5,664 nucleotides of DNA from CAZPFP01 sp964585895 (GCA_964585895.1 CAZPFP010000037.1:1-5664), one strand, 5' to 3'. Positions 1 through 4,988 are shown, counted from the first letter of the stretch. The notes: generated by a model not told the origin, from the sequence alone. Numbers and translations are program-made.

Positions 1-885
1 TTATCTTACGGTCTTTTGATTCCTTTTTCCTTAGGGCAAATTCTTAATCTCGGACAGATAAAAAGGCGATTGAAAATTAAGTATCTGATTTTAGGTTTTT
101 TTGCTATTTACTGGTTGTTTATTATCCAGCCCGCTTGGCTTGGTCAGCTTGGGGGAATTTTTAAGGCACCAGGAGTACCCCAAGAATATAAAGAGCTTAA
201 AGATTTTATTTATAATCAAGATGAATTTTTTCGGACTCTTTGGATTCCCCAAAGACAAACTTTCACTTTTTATAATAACCGTCACCCCGCCATTCAAAGT
301 TCCGAGCTATTTCCCGCGGAGGAGTTAGTGGCGATGGCAGTGAAATATGTGATAATTCCTTTTGATTCTGAAGAGGAGATTTTTTTGGAGGATAGACAAT
401 ATGACTATCAACAACGACTGGCTCTAGAGGAAAAACTTGATGAAGTTGATTGGTTAAAAAAGATTGAGGTAACTGATAAAATTGCGGTTTACGAAACTCC
501 GAGTTATCAAGATCACTTTTTTATTGATGAAGAAAAGGCCCCTTCGCTTACCTGGACGATGATTAATCCCACCAAATATCTGGTTCAGGTTAAAGAAGTT
601 CAACAACCGTTTGATTTAATTTTTTCCGAGACCCATGATGAGCTTTGGCAGGCGAGAGTGGGAGAGAGAGTAGTTCCTTCTGAGCGATATGACTTTCGGC
701 AAGTAGGAGAGGAGACGATACATAATTATAATAGTCTTAATAGTTTTAGTATTTCCCAAACAGGTGATTTTGAAATTACAATTGAATACACTGCCCAGAA
801 ATATGTTTATTACGGATTAGTGGTTTCAGTGGCGATGCTTTTAGCTGCTTTCAGCGCTTTAGTCTATTCTTTAAAGAAACAATGA
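1..885 (+). CDS. C-terminal part of a large membrane protein, YfhO / arabinofuranosyltransferase-like (5' end outside the window)
   Basis: The frame is open from base 1, so the start lies upstream; the in-frame TTG at 16 is not a credible start. The visible 294 residues begin with a hydrophobic stretch ending a multi-pass region (about residues 28-47). A soluble, probably extracytoplasmic domain follows, and then a final membrane segment near residues 268-288 ending in SLKKQ. The soluble part carries VKYVIIPFDSEEEIFL and INPTKYLVQVKEVQQPFDLIFSE, followed by LWQARV. This resembles the beta-rich C-terminal region of YfhO-type and DUF3367/AftD-like membrane glycosyltransferases, which transfer sugars from lipid carriers outside the membrane. 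I rely on remembered family resemblance, and the catalytic part is not in the window. Its stop overlaps the next start (ATGA), which implies translational coupling within a polysaccharide operon. The exact substrate cannot be stated. Confidence 0.6.
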   Translation, partial: LSYGLLIPFSLGQILNLGQIKRRLKIKYLILGFFAIYWLFIIQPAWLGQLGGIFKAPGVPQEYKELKDFIYNQDEFFRTLWIPQRQTFTFYNNRHPAIQSSELFPAEELVAMAVKYVIIPFDSEEEIFLEDRQYDYQQRLALEEKLDEVDWLKKIEVTDKIAVYETPSYQDHFFIDEEKAPSLTWTMINPTKYLVQVKEVQQPFDLIFSETHDELWQARVGERVVPSERYDFRQVGEETIHNYNSLNSFSISQTGDFEITIEYTAQKYVYYGLVVSVAMLLAAFSALVYSLKKQ

Positions 886-1106
886 AAATTCAAGATTTGA
901 TCTTTATCATAATTTTCTTGTTCGTTCTTTGGCGGAGAAGTGAGCGGCTGTCAGTCATGATAGGTCTTTCTTGCCTTTTATTGGCGATTCCCTTATTTAA
1001 ATTCTGGATTTTCTTTACGGCCGAACGTTTAACTTGGTATGCAGCGGCTTTTTTTGCTTTTGCTATTTTGTTATTATTAGCTAAATTAGCCAAAAGGAAA
1101 AAATGA
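882..1106 (+). CDS. Small three-segment membrane protein of unknown function
   Basis: This 74-aa protein is almost entirely hydrophobic. Likely membrane spans are residues 3-17, 25-45 and 50-68, with a basic end (AKLAKRKK) that would favour a cytoplasmic C-terminus. The start ATG overlaps the upstream stop as ATGA, and the stop overlaps the next gene's start in the same way (1103-1106), so it is locked between its neighbours. It has only a weak Shine-Dalgarno, which fits coupled translation. I recognise no family. Its position directly after the large membrane glycosyltransferase-like protein suggests an accessory subunit of that enzyme or of the polysaccharide machinery, but this is inference. 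The coupling and the clean hydrophobic pattern argue that it is a real gene rather than a chance frame. Confidence 0.7.
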   Translation: MKIQDLIFIIIFLFVLWRRSERLSVMIGLSCLLLAIPLFKFWIFFTAERLTWYAAAFFAFAILLLLAKLAKRKK

Positions 1107-1657
1107 AAATCGGCATTGATATTTCCCAAATTGCTCATGAGGGAACAGGGGTGGCTATTTATACCCAAAACTTAGTCGAGAATCTTTTAAAAATTGATAA
1201 AAAAAATGAATACGTCCTATTTGGGGGGTCGTTACGCAAGAAGAAAGTTCTTGATGATTACTTAGCTCAATTCAAGAATAATAAAAACGTTACTCTAAAA
1301 ACTTTTTATTTACCGCCTTTATTTTTAGAATTTCTTTGGAATAAATTACACCTTTTCCCGATTGAATATTTGATTGGCAAAATTGATGTTTTTCATTCTT
1401 CAGATTGGCTTCAACCCCCCACTAAAGCGAAAAAAGTGACCACTCTTCATGATTTGATTGTCTATAAATATCCGGAGAGCTTTCAACAAAAAGGCGGTCA
1501 TGACATTGTTGTTAACCAAAAAAGGAGGTTGGCGTGGGTTAAAAAAAAAGCTGATGCCATTCTTTGCGATTCCCAGGCAACCAAAAAAGACGTGATGGAA
1601 ATCTTAAAAATTCCTGAGAAGAAACTTAAAGTCATTTATCCAGGAGGCAGATGTTAA
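1103..1657 (+). CDS. Truncated GT4-family glycosyltransferase: N-terminal (acceptor-side) domain only
   Basis: The 184-aa product matches the N-terminal Rossmann-like half of GT-B glycosyltransferases of family GT4. It has an MKIGIDISQI first strand, a Gly-rich loop EGTGVAIYTQNLV (residues 13-25), VFHSSDWLQPP (97-106), a TTLHDLIVYKYPE segment (113-125), ADAILCDSQATKKDV (150-164) and finally KLKVIYPGG (175-182). In full-length relatives the VIYPG strand leads into the donor-binding domain. Here it ends at RC-stop, so about 180-190 residues, including the EX7E motif and the Arg/Lys pair that bind the nucleotide sugar, are missing. The last codons double as the AGGAGG ribosome site and start of the next glycosyltransferase (overlap 1651-1657). 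The start ATG forms an ATGA overlap with the upstream gene and has AGGA just before it. On its own it is unlikely to be catalytic. It may be a deletion remnant or a regulatory/acceptor-binding half. Confidence 0.75.
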   Translation: MKIGIDISQIAHEGTGVAIYTQNLVENLLKIDKKNEYVLFGGSLRKKKVLDDYLAQFKNNKNVTLKTFYLPPLFLEFLWNKLHLFPIEYLIGKIDVFHSSDWLQPPTKAKKVTTLHDLIVYKYPESFQQKGGHDIVVNQKRRLAWVKKKADAILCDSQATKKDVMEILKIPEKKLKVIYPGGRC

Positions 1658-2727
1658 TCGGCATCGACGGCAATGAAGCCAATGTGAGTCAGCGAGTGGG
1701 CAGTAATATTTATAGCTTTGAATTACTCCAAGCTCTTTCTAAACTTAAAGCCAACGTGGTTGTTTATTTAAAAAACAAGCCCCTGGATGATTTGCCCAAA
1801 GGAAACAAGCGGTGGCAATATAAAGTTGTTGGTCCCAGTAAATTTTGGACTCAATTTGGTTTGCCTTTCAGTCTCTATTTTCATCAACCCAAACCAGATG
1901 TTTTTTTCACCCCCGGACATTATTTGCCTCGTTGGTGTCCTTGCCCCACAGTCATGGCCATCATGGACCTTTCCTATGTCTATTTTCCCGAGATGTTTAA
2001 AAAACGTGATTTATGGCAATTAAGACGCTGGACAAGTCGTTCAATCAAAAAAGCTAAGAAGGTTTTAACTATTAGTCAGCATTCTAAAAATGCTATAATT
2101 AAGCATTACCAGGTTGAGTCCAAAAAGGCGGTTGTTACCTATCCGGGTTTTAAAATGGCAGAAGAGAAGAAAAAGATAAATTTGAAGAAATATGAGATTG
2201 AAGGAGATTTTATTCTTTACGTGGGCACGCTTCAGCCAAGAAAGAATTTAGATAAATTAATCGAGGCTTTTTCTCAATTAGAAAACAAGGATTTAAAACT
2301 CGTGATTGTAGGTAAAAAAGGCTGGCTTTACGAAGAAATATTTGAAGAAGTCAAGAAATTGGATTTAGAAAAAAAAGTTATTTTTACGGGTTATGTTCCC
2401 AATGAAGAATTACCTGCTTTTTATCAACAAGCCCGATGTTTTGTTTTGGTTTCTCTTTATGAGGGTTTTGGCTTGCCAGTTTTAGAAGCGATGCATTATG
2501 GTTGCCCGGTGGTGGCTTCGAACGTGAGCAGTCTGCCAGAAGTGGTTGGTCAAGCAGGCATTTTGGTTGACCCCAATAAACCGGAAGAAATTGCTCAAGG
2601 AATCAAAAAAGCGATCGAAAACAGAGAAGAATTGATTAAAAAAGGCTATCAACAAGCAAAAAAATTCAGTTGGGAAAAATGTGCCAAAGAAACTTTAGCG
2701 GTTTTAGAAGAAGTTGGAGGAAAATAG
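1651..2727 (+). CDS. GT4-family (group 1) glycosyltransferase, full length
   Basis: This 358-aa protein has the complete GT-B fold signature. The N-terminal domain has MLIGIDGNEANV, the loop QRVGSNIYSFELL (residues 14-26), VFFTPGHYLP (84-93) and AKKVLTISQHSK (135-146). The linker strand VVTYPGF (161-167) leads into a donor-binding domain. There GTLQPRKNL (192-200) supplies the conserved Arg and Lys that contact the diphosphate, and E271-GFGLPVL-E279 is the EX7E motif, followed by ASNVSSLPEVVG. The length is normal for the family. Such enzymes retain anomeric configuration and transfer a hexose or deoxyhexose from a nucleotide sugar to a lipid-linked glycan at the cytoplasmic membrane face; the sugar cannot be read from sequence. 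Its AGGAGG site (1642-1647) lies inside the preceding truncated glycosyltransferase gene, only three bases from the ATG, suggesting coupled translation. The stop overlaps the next GTG start by one base. Confidence 0.9.
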   Translation: MLIGIDGNEANVSQRVGSNIYSFELLQALSKLKANVVVYLKNKPLDDLPKGNKRWQYKVVGPSKFWTQFGLPFSLYFHQPKPDVFFTPGHYLPRWCPCPTVMAIMDLSYVYFPEMFKKRDLWQLRRWTSRSIKKAKKVLTISQHSKNAIIKHYQVESKKAVVTYPGFKMAEEKKKINLKKYEIEGDFILYVGTLQPRKNLDKLIEAFSQLENKDLKLVIVGKKGWLYEEIFEEVKKLDLEKKVIFTGYVPNEELPAFYQQARCFVLVSLYEGFGLPVLEAMHYGCPVVASNVSSLPEVVGQAGILVDPNKPEEIAQGIKKAIENREELIKKGYQQAKKFSWEKCAKETLAVLEEVGGK

Positions 2728-3365
2728 TGTTTTATTCAAATAACATCAAACTAACAAAAAAAGGAATTTCCTTTACCGATAAGCACGGCAATCCGATTGG
2801 TGTCAAAGAAGCTTTTCGCCGCGCCTTGATTAGATTTTACAACTGGTGGCTTGACTTTAAGATATTGATTGTTAATCGGAGCGGCTGGTGTCCCCTTTGG
2901 TGCTGGCGAAAATTTATTTATCAATTAGCCGGTCTCAAAATTGGTAAAGGCTCAAAAATCCACGTTTTTTGCCGCTTTTTTGAACCAAAAAACATTGAGA
3001 TTGGAGAAGGCACCCTGGTGGGTGAGTTTGCTTTTTTAGACGGCCGCGCCCCTCTCAAAATCGGTAACCATGTGGACATTGCTTCTCAAGTGTTAATTTA
3101 TAATTCCGAGCACAAAATTAATCATCCCGAATTTAAAGCCGAAGAGGAACCGGTCGAGATTGATGATTACGTTTTTATTGGCCCGCGGGCCATTATTCAA
3201 CCGGGCGTTAAGATTGGCAAAGGGGCGATTGTTGCTGCCGGCACCGTAGTTGCTAAGGATGTGCCTCCAGGAAAGATTGTTGGCGGTGTCCCCGCCCGGG
3301 AAATAGGGGAGAGAAAACTTCGGGATTTCCGCTATCGCTTGGGTCGGGCAAGGCTTTTTCAGTAA
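2727..3365 (+). CDS. Left-handed beta-helix (hexapeptide repeat) O-acyltransferase, WcaF/LacA-like
   Basis: This 212-aa protein belongs to the hexapeptide-repeat acyltransferases that use acetyl-CoA (or a similar donor) to O-acetylate sugars. Imperfect [LIV]-G-x(4) repeats run from about residue 70 to 175: LKIGKGSKI, IEIGEGTLVG, LKIGNHVDIA, VEIDDYVFIGPRAIIQPGVKIGKGAIVAAGTVVAKDVPPG. The end VGGVPAREIG is the typical C-terminal signature of the maltose/galactoside acetyltransferase group. The likely catalytic His is H129 in YNSEHKI. The first 65 residues are basic and Trp-rich (NWW, SGWCPLWCW), perhaps for membrane association. I chose the GTG at 2727 because GGAGG at 2716-2720 sits six bases upstream and the start overlaps the previous stop as TAGTG. 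An ATG at 2670 in the same frame would overlap the glycosyltransferase by 58 bases and add residues unlike the family. The role is probably acetylation of the glycan built by neighbouring enzymes. Confidence 0.87.
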   Translation: MFYSNNIKLTKKGISFTDKHGNPIGVKEAFRRALIRFYNWWLDFKILIVNRSGWCPLWCWRKFIYQLAGLKIGKGSKIHVFCRFFEPKNIEIGEGTLVGEFAFLDGRAPLKIGNHVDIASQVLIYNSEHKINHPEFKAEEEPVEIDDYVFIGPRAIIQPGVKIGKGAIVAAGTVVAKDVPPGKIVGGVPAREIGERKLRDFRYRLGRARLFQ

Positions 3366-3390
3366 TACCACCGCTTTTAATCCTATAATA

Positions 3391-3419
3391 TTGACTTTCT
3401 TGTAGTTTTATGTTAAACT
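3391..3419 (+). promoter_or_regulatory. Sigma70-type promoter with extended -10, driving the Nfu-like gene
   Basis: TTGACT (3391-3396) is a five-of-six match to the -35 consensus. After exactly 17 bases comes TAAACT (3414-3419), preceded by TG at 3411-3412 as in an extended -10 (TGnTATAAT). Transcription would start near 3426, giving a leader of about 70 bases before the ATG at 3497. A perfect TATAAT also occurs at 3384-3389 but has no -35 partner. Confidence 0.65.
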
Positions 3420-3420
3420 T

Positions 3421-3443
3421 TCTCCTGTGTCTTAGGCACGAGA
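3421..3443 (+). other. Stem-loop at the 5' end of the Nfu-like gene's leader
   Basis: GTGTC (3427-3431) pairs with GGCAC (3435-3439, one G-U pair) around a TTA loop. TCTC (3421-3424) could add four pairs with GAGA (3440-3443) across a two-base bulge. If transcription starts near 3426, only the inner five pairs would be in the RNA, capping its 5' end. A second GGCAC at 3444-3448 offers an alternative partner. The stem is short, so this may be chance. Confidence 0.3.
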
Positions 3444-3467
3444 GGCACTTTGACAAATCTGGAACCT

Positions 3468-3482
3468 GATGATGATGATGAT
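3468..3482. repeat. (GAT)5 trinucleotide tract in the leader, just before the Shine-Dalgarno
   Basis: Five perfect GAT units run directly into GAGGAGGG (3483-3490), the strong ribosome binding site of the gene starting at 3497. Trinucleotide runs can change length by slippage, which here would alter leader length without touching the coding frame. In one overlapping frame the tract reads Asp-Asp-Asp-Asp-Asp-Glu-Glu. Confidence 0.85.
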
Positions 3483-3496
3483 GAGGAGGGTAAAGG

Positions 3497-3895
3497 ATGG
3501 TCCCGAGAATAGTTGTTGAGGAAATAGAACCCAATGTTAGAATGTACAATGTCAACACTGAGATTACTGAGGATCCTTGTCAGACCTTCTGGCGTCCCCT
3601 GCGGGAGACGAGTAGAGTTTACTTGGAAAAGTTGGGAGAGATAGGCTCCGACCTTGTCAAACAGTTGTTTAACATTGCAGGAGTTGAACAACTGTCTATT
3701 GAACCCTATCGCCTCAAGATTGAGATAGGTAAGGCCTTCGAGTGGGAAGAAATCAATCCCACTGTGATTAAGATTCTTAGCCAATACCTCATGGATTGCT
3801 TTGGGACGCAATGGGTGGGGCTTGACTACGAGCTTTCCGAAGAACTCCCCTCAACAGAAGAAAAACCCGAAGAAGACGAAGAAGTCGAATCATAA
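3497..3895 (+). CDS. Nfu/NifU N-terminal-domain-like protein with acidic C-terminal tail
   Basis: This 132-aa soluble protein resembles the Nfu_N domain (PF08712), as judged by eye. EEIEPNVRMYNVNTEIT (residues 8-24) matches the family's 'TPNPNxLKF' strand. LVKQLFNIAGVEQLSIEPYRLKIEI (53-77) matches 'LAxxLFxIxGVxxVfxxxdxItV'. AFEWEEINPTVIKIL (80-94) matches the 'dWdxlkpxIxxxI' helix. The C-terminal Nfu domain and its CxxC iron-sulfur motif are absent: the only cysteines are C28 and C101. The protein ends in an acidic tail (residues 115-131). An in-frame TAA at 3491 fixes the start, and GAGGAGG lies seven bases upstream. It has its own promoter. None of its 12 leucines uses TTA, unlike the neighbouring genes, suggesting high expression or a separate origin. 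Function is unknown; iron-sulfur scaffolding alone is unlikely. Confidence 0.72.
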   Translation: MVPRIVVEEIEPNVRMYNVNTEITEDPCQTFWRPLRETSRVYLEKLGEIGSDLVKQLFNIAGVEQLSIEPYRLKIEIGKAFEWEEINPTVIKILSQYLMDCFGTQWVGLDYELSEELPSTEEKPEEDEEVES

Positions 3896-3981
3896 CCCGA
3901 AAAGTAAAGTCGGGAGACTGAAGAACGCTTCACGAAGATTCTGGAGTTCGTGCCATCCAGAGGTCCTTTAGAGGTTGAGTG

Positions 3982-4119
3982 ATGAAGCACCTGAGGGTGT
4001 TGCCAAACGGAAATGGAGAACTGGCCGCGGACAGCCGTGACCACAAACCAATTCTTTTTGTGCAACGTAAACCTGAGGGTGCTTTTCTTTTGGGAAAAGT
4101 ACCGGTATCTTTATGTTAA
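3982..4119 (+). CDS. Possible 45-aa open reading frame, doubtful
   Basis: An ATG at 3982, preceded by GAGG at 3971-3974 with acceptable spacing, opens 45 codons (starting MKHLRVLPNG, ending KVPVSLC) that close at TAA 4117-4119, inside the -10 element of the next promoter. A GTG at 3979 is an alternative start, just after an in-frame TGA. The composition is protein-like (NGNGELAADSRDHKPILFVQ in the middle), but no family is recognised. The same bases form a nested set of RNA stems, so coding and structural readings compete. I cannot decide between them, and list it because it is the only frame of any length in this gap. Confidence 0.22.
   Translation: MKHLRVLPNGNGELAADSRDHKPILFVQRKPEGAFLLGKVPVSLC
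3985..4084 (+). ncRNA. Candidate structured RNA element: three nested stems
   Basis: Three stems nest inside one another. The outer stem pairs AAGCACC (3985-3991) with GGTGCTT (4078-4084), seven Watson-Crick pairs. The middle stem pairs GTTGC (3999-4003) with GCAAC (4062-4066), extendable by two G-U pairs. The inner hairpin pairs 4022-4030 with 4035-4043, eight pairs around one C-A mismatch, closed by an ACAG loop. The 3' arm of the outer stem is also the 5' arm of the hairpin at 4078-4103, so the two folds exclude each other, as in attenuators and riboswitches. No known class is recognised. Support is pairing by eye only; a sequence this size can fold by chance. Confidence 0.3.
3989..4081. 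repeat. 11-bp direct repeat ACCTGAGGGTG (3989-3999 and 4071-4081)
   Basis: Two perfect copies occur 82 bases apart. They fall in different reading frames of the small ORF, so protein repetition does not explain them. Each copy is a weak palindrome (ACC-TGAG-GGT), and both copies contribute arms to the candidate stems in this region. They could be RNA-structural or a paired protein-binding site upstream of the second promoter. Confidence 0.6.
4078..4103 (+). terminator. Strong 10-bp hairpin before the GT2 gene; possible terminator or attenuator
   Basis: GGTGCTTTTC (4078-4087) pairs with GAAAAGTACC (4094-4103) over ten positions, including one G-U, around a six-base loop. It is the strongest simple inverted repeat I saw. 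A classical U-tract does not follow: the next bases are GGTATCTTTAT. It may therefore be a weak terminator, a processing or 3'-stabilising structure for the Nfu-like transcript, or an operator overlapping the upstream part of the next promoter. Confidence 0.4.
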
Positions 4120-4122
4120 AAT
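4114..4122 (+). promoter_or_regulatory. Extended -10 promoter element (TGTTAAAAT) for the GT2 gene, predicting a leaderless mRNA
   Basis: TG (4114-4115), one base, then TAAAAT (4117-4122) is an extended -10. No -35 is found 16-18 bases upstream, where the sequence is GAAAAG-like, which extended -10 promoters tolerate. Transcription would begin around 4129, one or two bases before the ATG at 4131. The preceding 11-mer TTTATGTTAAA (4110-4120) is identical to the one in the promoter at 3407-3417. Confidence 0.55.
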
Positions 4123-4130
4123 AGGGACAG

Positions 4131-4988
4131 ATGGACTTATCAGTTATTATTGTTAATTTTAACACCGAAAATCTTCTTGAAGATTGTTTAACTTCGATTT
4201 TCAATCAAACCAAAGGCATAAACTTTGAGGTTTTGGTGATTGACAATGCCTCTAGCGATGGCTCGGTAGCGATGGTCAAGAAAAAATTCCCTCAAGCAGT
4301 TTTGATTGCCAATAAGAAAAATCTGGGTTTTGCCAAAGCTAATAATCAGGGTCTGCGCCAAGCCAAAGGCGACTACGCTTTGCTTTTAAACTCTGACACA
4401 GTTTTAAAAGATAACCCCTTTTTAAAACTAATTAAATTTGCTCAAAACCATCTCCAAGCAGGCGTCATCGGCTGCCGGCTTCTGAACAAGGATAAGAGCC
4501 ACCAACCTTCAGCGGCGCCTTTTTTTACTTTACCCCGGGCGATTCTTTGGCTGACAACCGGAGACAGATTCCTGTATTCTTCACCCTCTAAGACTCAACA
4601 AGTTGATTGGGTGATGGGCGCGGCTTTAATGATTAAGAAAGAAGCCATAAAAAAGGCTGGCTTGTTAGATGAGAAATTTTTTATGTATATGGAAGAACAA
4701 GAATGGTGTTATCGAATTAAAAAAGAGGGCTGGCAAATTTGGTTTTACCCGGAAGCAGAAATTTTTCATTTGGTTCGGGGGAGTTCGCCTGAAGGCAGAC
4801 AAAAAGTGATTTTAGGAATTTACCAAGGTTTAATCTTTTTTTACCAGAAGCATTTTTCTTCCCGGCAATTAATCGTGTTAAAATTGACGTTACAAATAAA
4901 GGCAATTGGCGTTTGGTTGATTGGGGTTTTAACAAATAATAGATATTTCAAAGAAACGTATGCAAAAGCTTTTAAATTGGTTAGATAA
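4131..4988 (+). CDS. GT2-family glycosyltransferase, WbbL (rhamnosyltransferase)-like
   Basis: This 285-aa protein has the GT-A fold of family 2. It starts MDLSVIIVNFNTENLLEDCL, with VIDNASSDGS at residues 36-45 (nucleotide binding). NKKNLGFAKANNQGL follows, then LLLNSDT at about 84-90, where D89 stands in the degenerate DXD position typical of this subfamily. DWVMGAALMIKKEA and FFMYMEEQEWCYRIKKEGW (about 183-201) contain the acidic residues usually acting as catalytic base (ED-type motif). FHLVRGSS closes the domain, and a hydrophobic or amphipathic C-terminal part (about 240-270) may attach it to the membrane. Length is usual. Such inverting enzymes add rhamnose or another sugar to lipid-linked O-antigen units; the substrate is inferred only. 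There is no good Shine-Dalgarno, and the -10 lies so close that initiation is probably leaderless. Its 3' end overlaps the next gene by 29 bases. Confidence 0.9.
   Translation: MDLSVIIVNFNTENLLEDCLTSIFNQTKGINFEVLVIDNASSDGSVAMVKKKFPQAVLIANKKNLGFAKANNQGLRQAKGDYALLLNSDTVLKDNPFLKLIKFAQNHLQAGVIGCRLLNKDKSHQPSAAPFFTLPRAILWLTTGDRFLYSSPSKTQQVDWVMGAALMIKKEAIKKAGLLDEKFFMYMEEQEWCYRIKKEGWQIWFYPEAEIFHLVRGSSPEGRQKVILGIYQGLIFFYQKHFSSRQLIVLKLTLQIKAIGVWLIGVLTNNRYFKETYAKAFKLVR

Larger units (their letters stand above)
3896..4113 (+). other. Non-coding or weakly coding stretch after the Nfu-like gene, rich in potential RNA stems
   Basis: No recognisable protein is encoded here. Visible inverted repeats include CCCGA/TCGGG (3896-3900 with 3910-3914), immediately after the stop codon. 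CACGAA/TTCGTG (3931-3936 with 3947-3952) overlaps the alternative pair CTGGA/TCCAG (3941-3945 with 3956-3960). A nested set of stems lies between 3985 and 4084 (listed separately). The sequence is noticeably less A/T-rich than the flanking glycosyltransferase genes. It could be a structured 3' UTR, an independent small RNA or a decayed gene. No known RNA class (tmRNA, RNase P RNA, 6S) is recognisable from its motifs. Confidence 0.4.

Noticed and set aside
1541..1549. Run of nine A in the truncated glycosyltransferase gene, a possible slippage site restoring a longer protein
   Set aside because: The family pattern continues in the same frame past the run (ADAILCDS...VIYPGG), and no donor-binding domain exists in another frame before the next gene begins.
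2670..2726. Upstream ATG extending the acyltransferase by 19 residues
   Set aside because: It lies deep inside the GT4 gene and has no ribosome site. The GTG at 2727 has GGAGG at ideal spacing and a one-base stop/start overlap.
3384..3389. Perfect TATAAT hexamer
   Set aside because: No -35 at 16-18 bases upstream and no TG extension. The TTGACT / TGTTAAACT pair just downstream is better.
3450..3455. Perfect TTGACA -35 hexamer in the leader
   Set aside because: The bases 16-18 downstream are the GAT tract, which has no resemblance to a -10.
3413..3811. 132-codon open frame on the minus strand opposite the Nfu-like gene
   Set aside because: It is antisense to a gene with a strong ribosome site and protein-family resemblance. 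Its poly-Ser run is only the reverse reading of the GAT/GAG tract, and it has no ribosome site.
3896..3914. CCCGA/TCGGG hairpin after the Nfu-like stop as a terminator
   Set aside because: It has only five pairs with a nine-base loop and is followed by AGACTG rather than a T-run, so it is not listed as a terminator.
3861..3970. +1 frame reading out of the Nfu-like acidic tail into a basic peptide (KKTKKSNHNPKSK...)
   Set aside because: It is the trivial alternate reading of GAAGAA repeats. No slippery heptamer is evident, and the frame closes at TAG near 3969 without recognisable content.
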